From RH-chloro-G1 sp003670575 (GTDB lineage Bacteria > Chloroflexota > Dehalococcoidia > UBA2979): 64,000 nucleotides of DNA. Below the pieces are notes generated by a model. That model worked only from the letters and a program-made list of their open reading frames with translations, did no database searches and was not told the DNA's origin. The stretch spans positions 1 through 64,000 of the forward strand of contig CANMOP010000005.1 of NCBI GenBank assembly GCA_947499615.1. The letters run 5' to 3'. The position numbers were made by a program, and so were the translations under genes. Shown here piece by piece: positions 33,901-41,426 of this stretch; position 1 is the first letter of the stretch, and each line of letters starts with the position of its first letter.

Positions 33901-34251
33901 GAGGCCACCGAGGGCTGGGCGGCCTCGGAGGAGTCGGGCTACGTCGTGCTGCTCGACACACGCATCACGCCGGAGTTGGAGAGCGAGGGGTTGATGCGGG
34001 AGATCGTGCGACGCCTACAGGACCTGCGCCGCGAGGCTGGCCTGGAAGTCACCGACCGCATCCGCGTCACCTGGCGGGGCGACGCGGTTATCGGCAAAGT
34101 GATGGCCGACCACGGCCCCACCATCTCGGAGGAGGTGCTCGCACTCTCCCTCGACGCTGGCGACGGCCCGGACGCCCCGCTGCCGGATGGCGCCGTCGTC
34201 GAAGCGGACATCGAGGGTCACGCGGTCACGCTGGCGCTACGGAAAGCGTAG
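30901..34251 (+). CDS. ileS: Isoleucyl-tRNA synthetase, type 2 (GXHH motif)
   Basis: IleRS charges tRNA-Ile and edits valine. The 1116-residue protein has the KMSKS loop at 661-665 and a catalytic signature GIHH at 55-58, where class I enzymes normally have HIGH. The exchange of the first and third motif residues is known from type 2 IleRS highly resistant to mupirocin. The GGWDTHGLPVE block also marks type 2. The editing domain and C-terminal zinc region appear complete. The Met at 30901, after a GAGGG, is chosen because the open frame upstream runs through the T-box leader. Expression is controlled by that T-box. Confidence 0.96.
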   Translation: MFDPIPSRVSFPALEADTLAFWREHDVFRRSVDERPADRIFNFYEGPPTANGNPGIHHVLARVFKDLIPRYRTMRGDRVPRKGGWDTHGLPVELEVERQLGLHSKLEIEAYGVEAFNQQCRDSVFRYVSEWERMTERIGYWVDTEHPYVTYSREYVETCWWIFKRLFDNGLMFRDYRVTPHCPRCGTSLSSHEIALGYKEDTPDPSVTVLFRADAAASAEAGVSPLLRLADGVPTFVVAWTTTPWTLPGNVALALNADAEYAIVEYGSEHPSVGRVRLILAASRVGAVIPGMAPREADTGRGISLADAQIWQDDSRVIATVRGSDVVGLRYEPLYESREWDEVEALAFVDGRTQRIEGDVSAPARRVVAADFVQTDDGTGIVHIAPAFGEDDYALGRAEGLMFLQPVGLDGKFVGGPWAGEFVKDADRGIRRDLRQRGVLLRDEQIRHTYPFCWRCDTPVLYYAKPSWYIRTTAVKDALIEGNQRIHWVPDHIRDGRFGGWLEGNIDWAVSRERYWGTPLPLWTCEGCATVECIGSYAELRERSGAAEEIADPHRPFIDAVTLPCAACGGTMRRTPEVADAWFDSGAMPYAQAHYPFEDASAFGSRFPADFICEAVDQTRGWFYTLHALATLLNRTDDVPDSIAYRNVICLGHILDGEGLKMSKSRGNVVDPWTVLDTQGADALRWYLYTASPPGNSRRFSTELVGEVSRRFLSTLWNTYSFFVTYANIANFDPSSAPPAQIAEQRSELDRWVRSELHRTVQRVTEGLDAYEPADAARPIGEFVEQLSNWYVRRSRRRFWKSDDSADTQAALHTLYECLTTVTRLLAPFTPFVAEAMYRNLVAGRVPGAADSVHLDAWPEVDVAAIDEQLSTDIALVQRMVSLGRAARQQASVRVRQPLATAVLVPRVVSERTALERLADQVADELNVKSVEVTAGDDRLRYSLRPNLPVLGPRFGREIGPVRAAIAAADAAVVAARMRDGEPLGIGDFDLAAGDILVSVEATEGWAASEESGYVVLLDTRITPELESEGLMREIVRRLQDLRREAGLEVTDRIRVTWRGDAVIGKVMADHGPTISEEVLALSLDAGDGPDAPLPDGAVVEADIEGHAVTLALRKA

Positions 34252-34264
34252 GCAGTTCCGATCC

Positions 34265-34308
34265 TGCCCCCTCCCCCTTTACGGGGGAGGGCTGGGGTGA
34301 GGGTCTCC
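34265..34308. repeat. REP-like palindromic repeat, copy 2
   Basis: CCCTCCCCC TTTA CGGGGGAGGG followed by GGGGTGAGGGTCTCC, directly after the ileS stop. It may also work as a terminator for ileS. Confidence 0.65.
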
Positions 34309-34341
34309 CGAGTGCCTCGCCCCGCCGCGCCCCGCCGCTGC

Positions 34342-34692
34342 CTAATCCGCCACCAGCCGCTGAAGCAGTGCCTTCATCTTCGGCGAGCGCTGCAACTCGG
34401 CGCGCAGCGCAGCGATCTCGCGCTCGTTGATGATCAGTGGGCGGCGTTCGAGTTCGCCCTCGGTGTCGTAGGCGGCGAAGCGGATGGCATACTGGCCCTT
34501 CTTCTCGCCCTGCTCGTACTGGAGCAGTTGGAGCGATGGAGCGTGCAGGCCACCCACGATGGCGGCCTCTTCCACAACCTTGCCAGTGCCCCAGAGCAGG
34601 GCAAACGGGCGGGGGACTCGTCGAGTGGGCATGATGCGTCTCGCTTCCGTGATCGGCAGGCGGGCCGCCCTGTCAGAGGGAACGGGTGTCAT
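34342..34692 (-). CDS. Conserved hypothetical protein
   Basis: This is a 116-residue basic protein. The centre reads as strands (FALLWGTGKVVEEAAIVG, LQLLQYEQGEKKGQYAIRFAAYD) followed by a C-terminal helical segment (REIAALRAELQRSPKMKALLQRLV). No known motif, signal or membrane helix is seen. The start at 34692 is likely; a Met at 34632 is an alternative. It is convergent with ileS and divergent from the SufR-like gene. Confidence 0.65.
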   Translation of the reverse strand: MTPVPSDRAARLPITEARRIMPTRRVPRPFALLWGTGKVVEEAAIVGGLHAPSLQLLQYEQGEKKGQYAIRFAAYDTEGELERRPLIINEREIAALRAELQRSPKMKALLQRLVAD

Positions 34693-34800
34693 CGCCTGAT
34701 CACGATGTATCATCGCACTTAGCGCAACGCGTCGTGTGCAATCGCCGTCGCGAGCGCCCATCTCAGACGTGTCGATGTCATCGGACTCGAGGTTCACGCC

Positions 34801-35430
34801 GTGCAGCAGACCCGCCAGCAGATCCTCGACCACCTGCGCGTGCACCGCGACGCCAGCGTCCGCGAGTTGGGCGCGCTGCTGGATCTCACTGCCACCGGCG
34901 TGCGACAGCACCTCGGAGTGTTGGAGCAAGAAGGGTACGTGCACAGTCGTGAGCAGCGCGGCCGCATTGGTCGGCCCGCGCTCCGCTACTCGCTCACGTC
35001 ACATGGTGAGGATAGTTACCCGCGTCAGTACGACGAGTTGGCGAACGCACTCATTGCGGAGGTTGCAGCAAACTTTGGTGCGGACGGCCTCGCACTCGTC
35101 ACGCGCGGCGTCGCGCAGCGCCTTGCGGTGCCGACGGATGTGGCACCCTCGGCGTCCGCCGACGAACGGGCGGAGGCGCTGACGATTGCGCTGCGCACGA
35201 GGGGTATCGTGGCCGATTGGGCGCACGAGGGCGACGCGATCGTCGTGTATGAGCGCACCTGTCCGTACCCGCAGGTCGCGCGCACGAATGCTGTTGCGTG
35301 CATGGTGGATGTGGAGCATCTGAGCGCGATGATGGGCATGCGCGCGGAACTCACCAGTTGCATCGCGGGCGGCGATGAGTGCTGCACATACCGCTTCCCA
35401 CTCAGTGCCGTTCCCGTGGCTGCATCCTAG
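34801..35430 (+). CDS. SufR-like Fe-S transcriptional regulator
   Basis: The start is GTG at 34801. The N-terminal winged helix-turn-helix (ILDHLRVHRDASVRELGALLDLTATGVRQHL, then IGRPALRYSL) matches the DeoR/ArsR-like domain of SufR. The C-terminal half carries clustered cysteines (TCPYP, ACMVD, SCIAGGDECCTYRF), the pattern by which SufR binds a 4Fe-4S cluster and represses suf genes. No suf genes are in the window, so its targets are elsewhere or different. Confidence 0.82.
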   Translation: MQQTRQQILDHLRVHRDASVRELGALLDLTATGVRQHLGVLEQEGYVHSREQRGRIGRPALRYSLTSHGEDSYPRQYDELANALIAEVAANFGADGLALVTRGVAQRLAVPTDVAPSASADERAEALTIALRTRGIVADWAHEGDAIVVYERTCPYPQVARTNAVACMVDVEHLSAMMGMRAELTSCIAGGDECCTYRFPLSAVPVAAS

Positions 35431-35513
35431 GCGCCGCGTCCGGAACACTCTGTCCTGACCACGGCCGTTCGTGAGCGCGTAGGTCGACGCCCCCGCTGCC
35501 CGCGCCTATCATC

Positions 35514-37760
35514 GTGCACCAGACGGCTGGTGGCGTCCGCGCACGCGGCATGGCTGCCTCCGCCGTTGGCGTCCTTGAACCACCGCTCCCCGGGCAGGCA
35601 GCACGCATGGGCATCTGGGTCGGGCGCTACGCAATCGTTGGCGGCGCGGTGCGCGAGCACGGCCCGTGGTTCTTGGAGCGCGAACGCTCCCAGGACGACG
35701 GTGTGGTGCGCTTGCTCATCCTTGTCGAGCCGATCGATGAGCGATCCGCCCCGTTCTGCGAGCAGGTCGCGGACGCCGTCGCTGAACTGTTCATTCACGA
35801 GTCCGCCTCGGTCACGGGTGGCCTGTTGCGCGCGATCCGACGTGCGCACGCCAACCTGGAGGAGTGGAACCGTCGCTCCCTGCGTGAACATCGTGTAGCT
35901 GTCGGCATCACCTGCGCAGTGATTCGCGATGGTGAGGTGACCATCGCGCAGGCAGGGCCCGGCGTGGTGTACGTGCGCGACGCGCAGGGGCTGCGGCGGC
36001 TGGCACCCGAGGCCGGCACACCGGCCGCGAATCCCCTCGGCGGCGTGGAGGCAGTAGACCCCGCCTTCTCCTCAGAACGCAGCACGCAGAGCCTCATCCT
36101 GCTGGTGAGCAGTGTGGTGGAGCAGCGGCTGGGAGTAGCCGCCATCGGCGCGGTGCTGGAGGCAGGCCCCGACCGCGCGCTGGCGGAGTTGTTCACGCGC
36201 ACGCGCGCCATCCAGGACATGACCGCGGTGCTGGTCGCGGAGATCGACCTCCCCGACGAGTTGCTGCGCTCCCCGTCGCCGGAACTGCACGCGGACAGTC
36301 CGGCGTGGGCCGACTCCGGCGTGCAGGAGCCCACTGCCGTCGACTCCGGCCCTGCCTCCAGTGGGGGCAGTGGGTTGGGTGCAGCCGTCGCCCGCGGTTG
36401 GCGGAGCGCGATCAGCATTCGCACCGATCGCGCCCCGTACGCCGATCGCAACGTCCCGGGAGCACTCGGGCGACTGGGAGTGCGGCGGGCAGGCGAGCGA
36501 CCGGACGCCATGCAGCAGCGTGTACGCGTGGGAGCACTCGTCGGTGTGGCGGTGCTGGCGCTGGTACTGCTGGGGTGGTGCACGCTCCCCTCGATCGTGA
36601 GTCAGGATCGCAGCGCGCAATTCAACGACGCGATGGCATCCGCCGCGACCCACCTCCAGGCCGCTGCACAGGCGACCGACGTCACACGCAGCCGCACCGA
36701 GCTGCAGACCGCCGCCAGCGAGTTGGCGCGCGCGCGCGCAGCGCAGCCGACGGACGGCCGCATCGCTGGACTCCAGGCGCAGATCGATCAGGCGGTCAAG
36801 GGTCTGGACGCGGTCTCCGACCTCGGCGAGGCGGGTCTCAAGAAGGTGCTCGCGTTCGATGGCGTGATCACCGCTCCGTTCACGCCGGCGGCGCTCGCGT
36901 TCGGTGACGGTGCGCTCTGGCTGCTCGACAGCCAGCGCGGTCGCGTCTTCCGCATCGACCTAGCGGGCGGCACCGGCGGGTCGTCGACGCCCAGTGGCAG
37001 TGCCACTGCCTCCTCCACACCTCGGGCGACCGCAACCGCGACCACCAGCGCCAGCCCAACCGCCGTCGCTGGTGCCGCAGCTGGCGCCGGACGACTGGAG
37101 CCGGTGGAGGTCTACCGCCCTGGGGCGACGTACGGCGGTTCCCCCGCGCGCGAACCGAGGGTGATCACCTGGGACGCCACCGGACGACGACTGCTGCTGC
37201 TGGACACCGGCCCGACGCTCTTCTCGATCGCATCGAAGCAAGAGCCGACGCCGATCGCGATGCGCGGTGCGAAGGATCTGCGCTCGGTCGCTGCCATCGC
37301 GACGTACAGCGGGAACCTCTACGCGCTGGACCCGGCGGGTGGCGAGATCTGGCGCTATCTTCCGGGCGGCGGTGGCTTTGACTCGGAGCGCTCCGGGCTG
37401 CTCGGTGGCATTGAGATGGCGGACGCGCGCGGCCTGCTGGTCGATGGCGACTTCTACGTGCTGGGTACCGCGGGCGTGCGCCGCTTCCGCCCGCCGCGCG
37501 AGTTGCCGCCGCTGTTGCAGGGCATCGACCGCCCGCTCGCCTCGCCAGCGGGTCTGGCCGCCGACAGTCAGCGGCAGCTCTACTACGCCGGCGATCGCGG
37601 CGGACACCGCGTGGTGGTGAGCGACCGTGAGGGTGCGTACCGCCGTCAGTACCGTCATCCGCAGTTCATCGATGTGCGCGGGGTCGCGCTCTCCGCGGAC
37701 GGCGCGACTGCGTATGTGCTGACCGGCGAGGGCATCTTCTCCTTCGCCCCCGCGCCCTGA
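35514..37760 (+). CDS. PP2C-like phosphatase - TM - beta-propeller sensor protein
   Basis: This 748-residue protein has three parts. Residues about 35-245 resemble a PP2C-family domain (WFLERERSQDD, GITCAVIRDGEVTIAQAGPGVVYVR, a DMTAVLVAEI ending strand), though the usual DGxG metal motif is not obvious. One transmembrane helix lies near 338-360. The part beyond it starts with an Ala-rich coiled region (370-450) and a Ser/Thr/Ala linker (480-520) and ends in a six-strand-set propeller-like domain (LLDSQRGRVFRID, LYALDPAGGEIWRY, LYYAGDRGGHRVVVSD). An outside-sensing, inside-acting protein is inferred. Start GTG at 35514; Met at 35607 is an alternative. tsaD follows after 25 bases. Confidence 0.75.
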   Translation: MHQTAGGVRARGMAASAVGVLEPPLPGQAARMGIWVGRYAIVGGAVREHGPWFLERERSQDDGVVRLLILVEPIDERSAPFCEQVADAVAELFIHESASVTGGLLRAIRRAHANLEEWNRRSLREHRVAVGITCAVIRDGEVTIAQAGPGVVYVRDAQGLRRLAPEAGTPAANPLGGVEAVDPAFSSERSTQSLILLVSSVVEQRLGVAAIGAVLEAGPDRALAELFTRTRAIQDMTAVLVAEIDLPDELLRSPSPELHADSPAWADSGVQEPTAVDSGPASSGGSGLGAAVARGWRSAISIRTDRAPYADRNVPGALGRLGVRRAGERPDAMQQRVRVGALVGVAVLALVLLGWCTLPSIVSQDRSAQFNDAMASAATHLQAAAQATDVTRSRTELQTAASELARARAAQPTDGRIAGLQAQIDQAVKGLDAVSDLGEAGLKKVLAFDGVITAPFTPAALAFGDGALWLLDSQRGRVFRIDLAGGTGGSSTPSGSATASSTPRATATATTSASPTAVAGAAAGAGRLEPVEVYRPGATYGGSPAREPRVITWDATGRRLLLLDTGPTLFSIASKQEPTPIAMRGAKDLRSVAAIATYSGNLYALDPAGGEIWRYLPGGGGFDSERSGLLGGIEMADARGLLVDGDFYVLGTAGVRRFRPPRELPPLLQGIDRPLASPAGLAADSQRQLYYAGDRGGHRVVVSDREGAYRRQYRHPQFIDVRGVALSADGATAYVLTGEGIFSFAPAP

Positions 37761-37773
37761 CGCTGCGCGCCCG

Positions 37774-37779
37774 TACACT
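37774..37779 (+). promoter_or_regulatory. -10-like box, leaderless-type spacing, before tsaD
   Basis: TACACT, six bases, then the GTG start at 37786; the same hexamer and spacing as folC. Confidence 0.45.
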
Positions 37780-37785
37780 GTCGAC

Positions 37786-38832
37786 GTGACCACCATCCTG
37801 GCGATCGAGTCCTCGTGCGATGAGACGGCTGCCGCTGTCGTCGTCGACGGCCGCCGCATGCGCTCCAACGTGGTCGCCTCGCAGACCGAGCTGCATGCGC
37901 TCACTGGCGGTGTCGTGCCGGAAGTCGCCGCGCGCCAGCATCTGCGCGCCGTGGTGCCGGTGGTACGTCAGGCACTCGCGGATGCGGAGTGCGGATGGGA
38001 TGCCATCGACTACATCGCGGCGACGGCGGGCCCGGGTCTGCCGGGCGCACTCGTCGTCGGGCTCAACGCCGCACGCGGGATCGCGTTCGCGCGCGGCCTG
38101 CCGTTCATCGCCGTCGACCACATCGAGGGGCACGTGTGCGCCAACTGGCTGGATGCCGGGAACGGCGCGGACTCCGCGGTGCCGACGCTTCCGGCGCTCG
38201 CGCTTGCGGTCTCTGGCGGGCACACCGAATTGCTGCTGATGGAGCCGTCGGGCCGCTTCCGTCGCCTCGGCGGGACGAGGGACGATGCGGCGGGGGAGGC
38301 GTTCGACAAGGTCGCGCGGCTGCTCGGCCTCGGCTATCCCGGTGGCCCCGCGATCTCACGGCTCGCGCGTGAGGCCGGACCGCACAAAGTGCGACTGCCG
38401 CGTGCGTGGCTGCGCGGGACGGACGACTGGTCGTTCTCCGGGCTGAAGACCGCGGTACAGCGCATGGCCGCAAGCGACGACGCCCCACCGCTCGCGCAGA
38501 TCGCTGATGCGTTCGAGGAGTCCGTCGCCGATGTGTTGGCGACGAAGACCGCGCGGGCCGCAGAGCGGGAGGGCGTGTCGTGCGTGCTGCTAGCCGGCGG
38601 TGTCGCCGCCAACGAGCGGCTGCGAGCGCGCATGCGGCAACGCTGCGCTGTACCGGTATTCATCCCCCCGCCCGTCCTGTGTACGGATAACGCCGCGATG
38701 ATCGGTGCCGCCGCGTTCCGTCACCTCGATCAGGCCGTGTCGCCCAGCATGGCGCTGGACGTGCATGCCACGTTGGCGCCGCATGCTCGTGCGGCCAGCG
38801 GCGCGTTCCTGTGGGGCGGGTCGCCCGCGTAG
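37786..38832 (+). CDS. tsaD: tRNA N6-adenosine threonylcarbamoyltransferase
   Basis: TsaD transfers threonylcarbamoyl to A37 of ANN-decoding tRNAs, with TsaB and TsaE. The 348-residue protein shows IESSCDETAAAVV at the N-terminus, PEVAARQHL, the metal-binding VDHIEGHV (H-x3-H), AVSGGHTELLL, the DDAAGEAFDKVARLLGLGYPGGP block and CTDNAAMIGAAA. Start is GTG at 37786, probably leaderless. TsaB and TsaE genes are not in the window. Confidence 0.96.
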   Translation: MTTILAIESSCDETAAAVVVDGRRMRSNVVASQTELHALTGGVVPEVAARQHLRAVVPVVRQALADAECGWDAIDYIAATAGPGLPGALVVGLNAARGIAFARGLPFIAVDHIEGHVCANWLDAGNGADSAVPTLPALALAVSGGHTELLLMEPSGRFRRLGGTRDDAAGEAFDKVARLLGLGYPGGPAISRLAREAGPHKVRLPRAWLRGTDDWSFSGLKTAVQRMAASDDAPPLAQIADAFEESVADVLATKTARAAEREGVSCVLLAGGVAANERLRARMRQRCAVPVFIPPPVLCTDNAAMIGAAAFRHLDQAVSPSMALDVHATLAPHARAASGAFLWGGSPA

Positions 38833-38890
38833 GCATCGCGTGACCCTTGTTTGCCTGTGGATGTGCCATCCGATGCCGAGGCGGACGCGC

Positions 38891-39448
38891 CTACCTTGAT
38901 GCAGTGCTGACGGCTTCCCACTCCACCCGCAGCAGTCCGTACCACGCCTCGTCGACCTGCACGCGGCGCTGCGTGCGGTGCAGGCGCAGCGTGGCCTCGT
39001 GCTGCATGCCGAGCCGTTCCAGCAGCTGGTGAGCGGCCTGGTGACGCACGTCGGTGGTCGCGTATAACCGCGTGATCGCCAGGGTGGTGAACGCCCAGTC
39101 GACCACCGCGCGCGTTGCCTCCAGCGTCAGTCCCTGTCGCCAGTGCGCCCGAGCTACCGCGAACCCCAGCCTGGCCCGCCGATGCGCGGGTTCCACGGTC
39201 AGGTGCACCGCACCGATCACCCGCCCGCCCGCGTCGATGGCCCACGTTGGCGCGGTGGCCCAATCGGCCGCCATCCCCCGCGAGACGAACGCCTCGGCGT
39301 CCGTGCGACGGTACGGGAACGGCATCGCCACGTACCGCCCGAACTCTCGGTCCACCGCGTACGCCAGCACGTCGTCGACGTCGTGTGCGCGAAACGGCCG
39401 CAACCGCAGCCGCGCCGTCTCAATGTGCGTTGGCAGCACACTCGTCAT
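38891..39448 (-). CDS. GNAT acetyltransferase, RimJ/RimL type
   Basis: This 185-residue protein begins IETARLRLRPF, the usual start of RimJ/RimL-like acetyltransferases, with the acetyl-CoA-binding stretch LGFAVARAHWRQGLTLEATRAVVDWAF and the NxxS-like region TTDVRHQAAHQLLERLGM. Substrate unknown; protein N-termini or antibiotics are typical. The ATG forms an ATGA overlap with the DUF2851 stop, so the two are translationally coupled. Confidence 0.88.
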   Translation of the reverse strand: MTSVLPTHIETARLRLRPFRAHDVDDVLAYAVDREFGRYVAMPFPYRRTDAEAFVSRGMAADWATAPTWAIDAGGRVIGAVHLTVEPAHRRARLGFAVARAHWRQGLTLEATRAVVDWAFTTLAITRLYATTDVRHQAAHQLLERLGMQHEATLRLHRTQRRVQVDEAWYGLLRVEWEAVSTASR

Positions 39449-40941
39449 CGGGGCACCATGGGCGCCATGGGCGCCAGCGCCCCTTTGTCGGCTACCGCCG
39501 CTGCCCTCGGGCCGTCCGATGCCACCACCAACGGGTGAGAATGCGGCGGAGCCGAAAGCGCGCCCTGGGGCGCCGGAGCCGGAAGAGCGCCCTGGGGCGC
39601 CGGGGGGGAGAGGGGGCAGTGGCCGCAGCCGCCGCGTTCGCACCAGAGATCCTGGAGGTGCAGCAGCCCCTGCGCGGCGAGCGCTCCGCCGCCGGTCGCT
39701 GCGTCGCGTCCGAGGCCGCCGAGGTTCATCGCCAGCGACTGTGTGCGCCCGTATGGCCTCGGTGCCGGCCATGCGGATGCCAATCGCGCGGTGGCTCGCG
39801 CCAATTCCGTGTCGCCGTACCCCAGCGCCAACGCGCCGAGCAGTGGCAGCACCGCGTTCCACCCGAGTTCCGCCGCCCGCCCCGTACCCACGGCGCCAGC
39901 GCCGCTTGTCGGCAGCCGCGTGATGTCACCGTCGTGAGCGTGTGGGATCTGTCGCGCGCCGCCTCCCCCGCCGCCGCGCAGTGCTTCGATGAGGCCGCGT
40001 GGCATCCCGGTGCGTGCGAGTCTCGCGAGCGCGAGCAGGGGTTCGCGGCCGGTGGGGCCGGCGGGATATGATTTGCACAGCGCAGTGGTGATTCGGGAGG
40101 CCAACTGCGCGCGTTCCTCGGCGGACTCGCGGGTGCGGCCGGCGCTGGCTGCCAGCGTGGCGTCGAGCTGACGCGACCACGCGTCGGTCCAGCCGTGGGT
40201 AGCGGCGAGCCGCGCGGCGCGCCAGGTGCGCTCCGCCAACCGGCGCTGACCCTCGTGGCGCAGTCGGCTCGACGTCTCCTCTGCGCCGAACGTGGCACCT
40301 GCGTCCGCGCACGGCTCGTGCCCAGAGGGGCCGCGTCGCACCAACGCACGGAGCTCCGCCGTGCCACCGGAGAGCCACGGCGCGATCGCGACAGTACGTG
40401 CTTCGCCTCCCCCGGCGAGTGGCACCGGTTCGCCAGCAGCGCGGGGACCATCGGCCACGCGGTCGTCATCCCACACCACGTGCAGCACCACTCCGTCGTA
40501 CGCCGGGTCTGACTCGTGCCCGTGGCGCGCGAAGTCGCGAGCGCGCACGTGGATCTCCACGTCTCCGGTCCAGATCAGTCCACCCGGGAGCTGGAACGTC
40601 GCCTCTCGCACGTCCGGACCGGGCCCTCGCCCGGCCCGCCCCGGGCGCAGCAGCACCCACGGCGATAGCACTGCGGGTGGCACCCGCCCCAGCAGCCAGA
40701 GCGCCAGCACTTCCCGCTCCGCCAGGGCCGGGCCGCCAGCGGCCTCTCTCGGGCGGGCCGCAGCTTCTTCGGGATCCACGGTGGCGATGAACGCGGGGAG
40801 GGGATAGGGAGCGGGAAGATCATGGAGGACGTGCGGGGGGCGTCCGATGGCTCCGACTCCCTCGCCCCGTCCCGGGGAGAGGGTTGGGGTGAGGGCTCCA
40901 GCACCCCGCCGGGGCGTCCGGGCTGTGGCGAGCGCCGTCAC
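39445..40941 (-). CDS. DUF2851 family protein with REP-encoded N-terminus
   Basis: This is a protein of about 498 residues. The central region (FQLPGGLIWTGDVEIHVRARDFARHGHESDPAYDGVVLHVVWD) is the hallmark of DUF2851, whose role is unknown. The C-terminus has C-x4-C-x2-C (WCERGGCGHC), a possible metal site, then an APQGAL-repeat tail. The GTG at 40941 overlaps the XRE gene stop (GTGA). The first about 35 residues translate REP copy 3 (GALTPTLSPGRGE), so either the repeat inserted into the gene start or the true start is further in, before VDPEEAAARP. Confidence 0.8.
   Translation of the reverse strand: MTALATARTPRRGAGALTPTLSPGRGEGVGAIGRPPHVLHDLPAPYPLPAFIATVDPEEAAARPREAAGGPALAEREVLALWLLGRVPPAVLSPWVLLRPGRAGRGPGPDVREATFQLPGGLIWTGDVEIHVRARDFARHGHESDPAYDGVVLHVVWDDDRVADGPRAAGEPVPLAGGGEARTVAIAPWLSGGTAELRALVRRGPSGHEPCADAGATFGAEETSSRLRHEGQRRLAERTWRAARLAATHGWTDAWSRQLDATLAASAGRTRESAEERAQLASRITTALCKSYPAGPTGREPLLALARLARTGMPRGLIEALRGGGGGGARQIPHAHDGDITRLPTSGAGAVGTGRAAELGWNAVLPLLGALALGYGDTELARATARLASAWPAPRPYGRTQSLAMNLGGLGRDAATGGGALAAQGLLHLQDLWCERGGCGHCPLSPPAPQGALPAPAPQGALSAPPHSHPLVVASDGPRAAAVADKGALAPMAPMVPR
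40856..40916. repeat. REP-like palindromic repeat, copy 3, inside coding sequence
   Basis: The palindrome CGCCCCGTCCCGGGGAGA, then GGGGTGAGGGCTCC and CCCCGCCGGGGCG, matches copies at 30814 and 34265. It lies within the 5' end of the DUF2851 frame. Confidence 0.7.
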
Positions 40942-41198
40942 GATGGGACTCGCTGTCCGCGCTCAGTCAGGGTGCTGGTGGCCTCGGGAGCATTCACCTC
41001 GTAGGGGGCCGCCGACTCTGCGACGAGTCCGAGCAGGCGCTGGGCCATGCGGCGAGGATGGCTCAGGCCACGCTCCCACTCGGAGACCGTCTGCTGCCGG
41101 GTGCCCAGTCGATCCGCGAACGCTTGCTGGCTTTCGCCCAGCCGCAGCCGGAGCGCGCGGATCGTCTCTGCCTCCCACGCGCCCGCAACCTCGCTCAT
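40938..41198 (-). CDS. Small XRE-family HTH regulator
   Basis: This 86-residue protein has a Cro/C1-type helix-turn-helix: IRALRLRLGESQQAFADRLGTRQQTVSEWERGLSHP, where the QQAFADRLG and QQTVSEWERG helices are the recognition unit. A short helical tail follows. It is coupled to the DUF2851 gene by a GTGA overlap. A TAATCT box six bases before its ATG suggests a leaderless transcript for the three-gene unit XRE-DUF2851-GNAT, which the regulator may control. Confidence 0.85.
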   Translation of the reverse strand: MSEVAGAWEAETIRALRLRLGESQQAFADRLGTRQQTVSEWERGLSHPRRMAQRLLGLVAESAAPYEVNAPEATSTLTERGQRVPS

Positions 41199-41204
41199 GC
41201 GCGC

Positions 41205-41210
41205 AGATTA
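41205..41210 (-). promoter_or_regulatory. -10-like box, leaderless-type spacing, before the XRE gene
   Basis: TAATCT, six bases (GCGCGC), then the ATG at 41198. Confidence 0.45.
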
Positions 41211-41329
41211 CAAGATTTCGCGTATCCGCAGTGCGTATCGCCGTGAGGCCGGGCCATCGCTCCGTGCGATCAACCGCCGCTGAGCTGCATGGCGCGGCGG
41301 TCAGCGAGGAAGAGGCCACTGGTGGACAT

Positions 41330-41356
41330 CTGGCACTCTCTCGCGGGGAGTGCTAA
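41330..41356 (+). promoter_or_regulatory. CIRCE element (HrcA operator) of groESL
   Basis: CTGGCACTC-N9-GAGTGCTAA matches the CIRCE consensus TTAGCACTC-N9-GAGTGCTAA with the right arm perfect and seven of nine bases in the left arm. It lies 70 bases before the groES start and predicts heat-shock repression by HrcA. hrcA is not in the window. Confidence 0.92.
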
Positions 41357-41426
41357 CATCCCGCAGCACGCGAGCCTCGGCCGCGGCGGGCAGCGAATGC
41401 GTTTTCACTGGAGGAGGCGGGGCACC

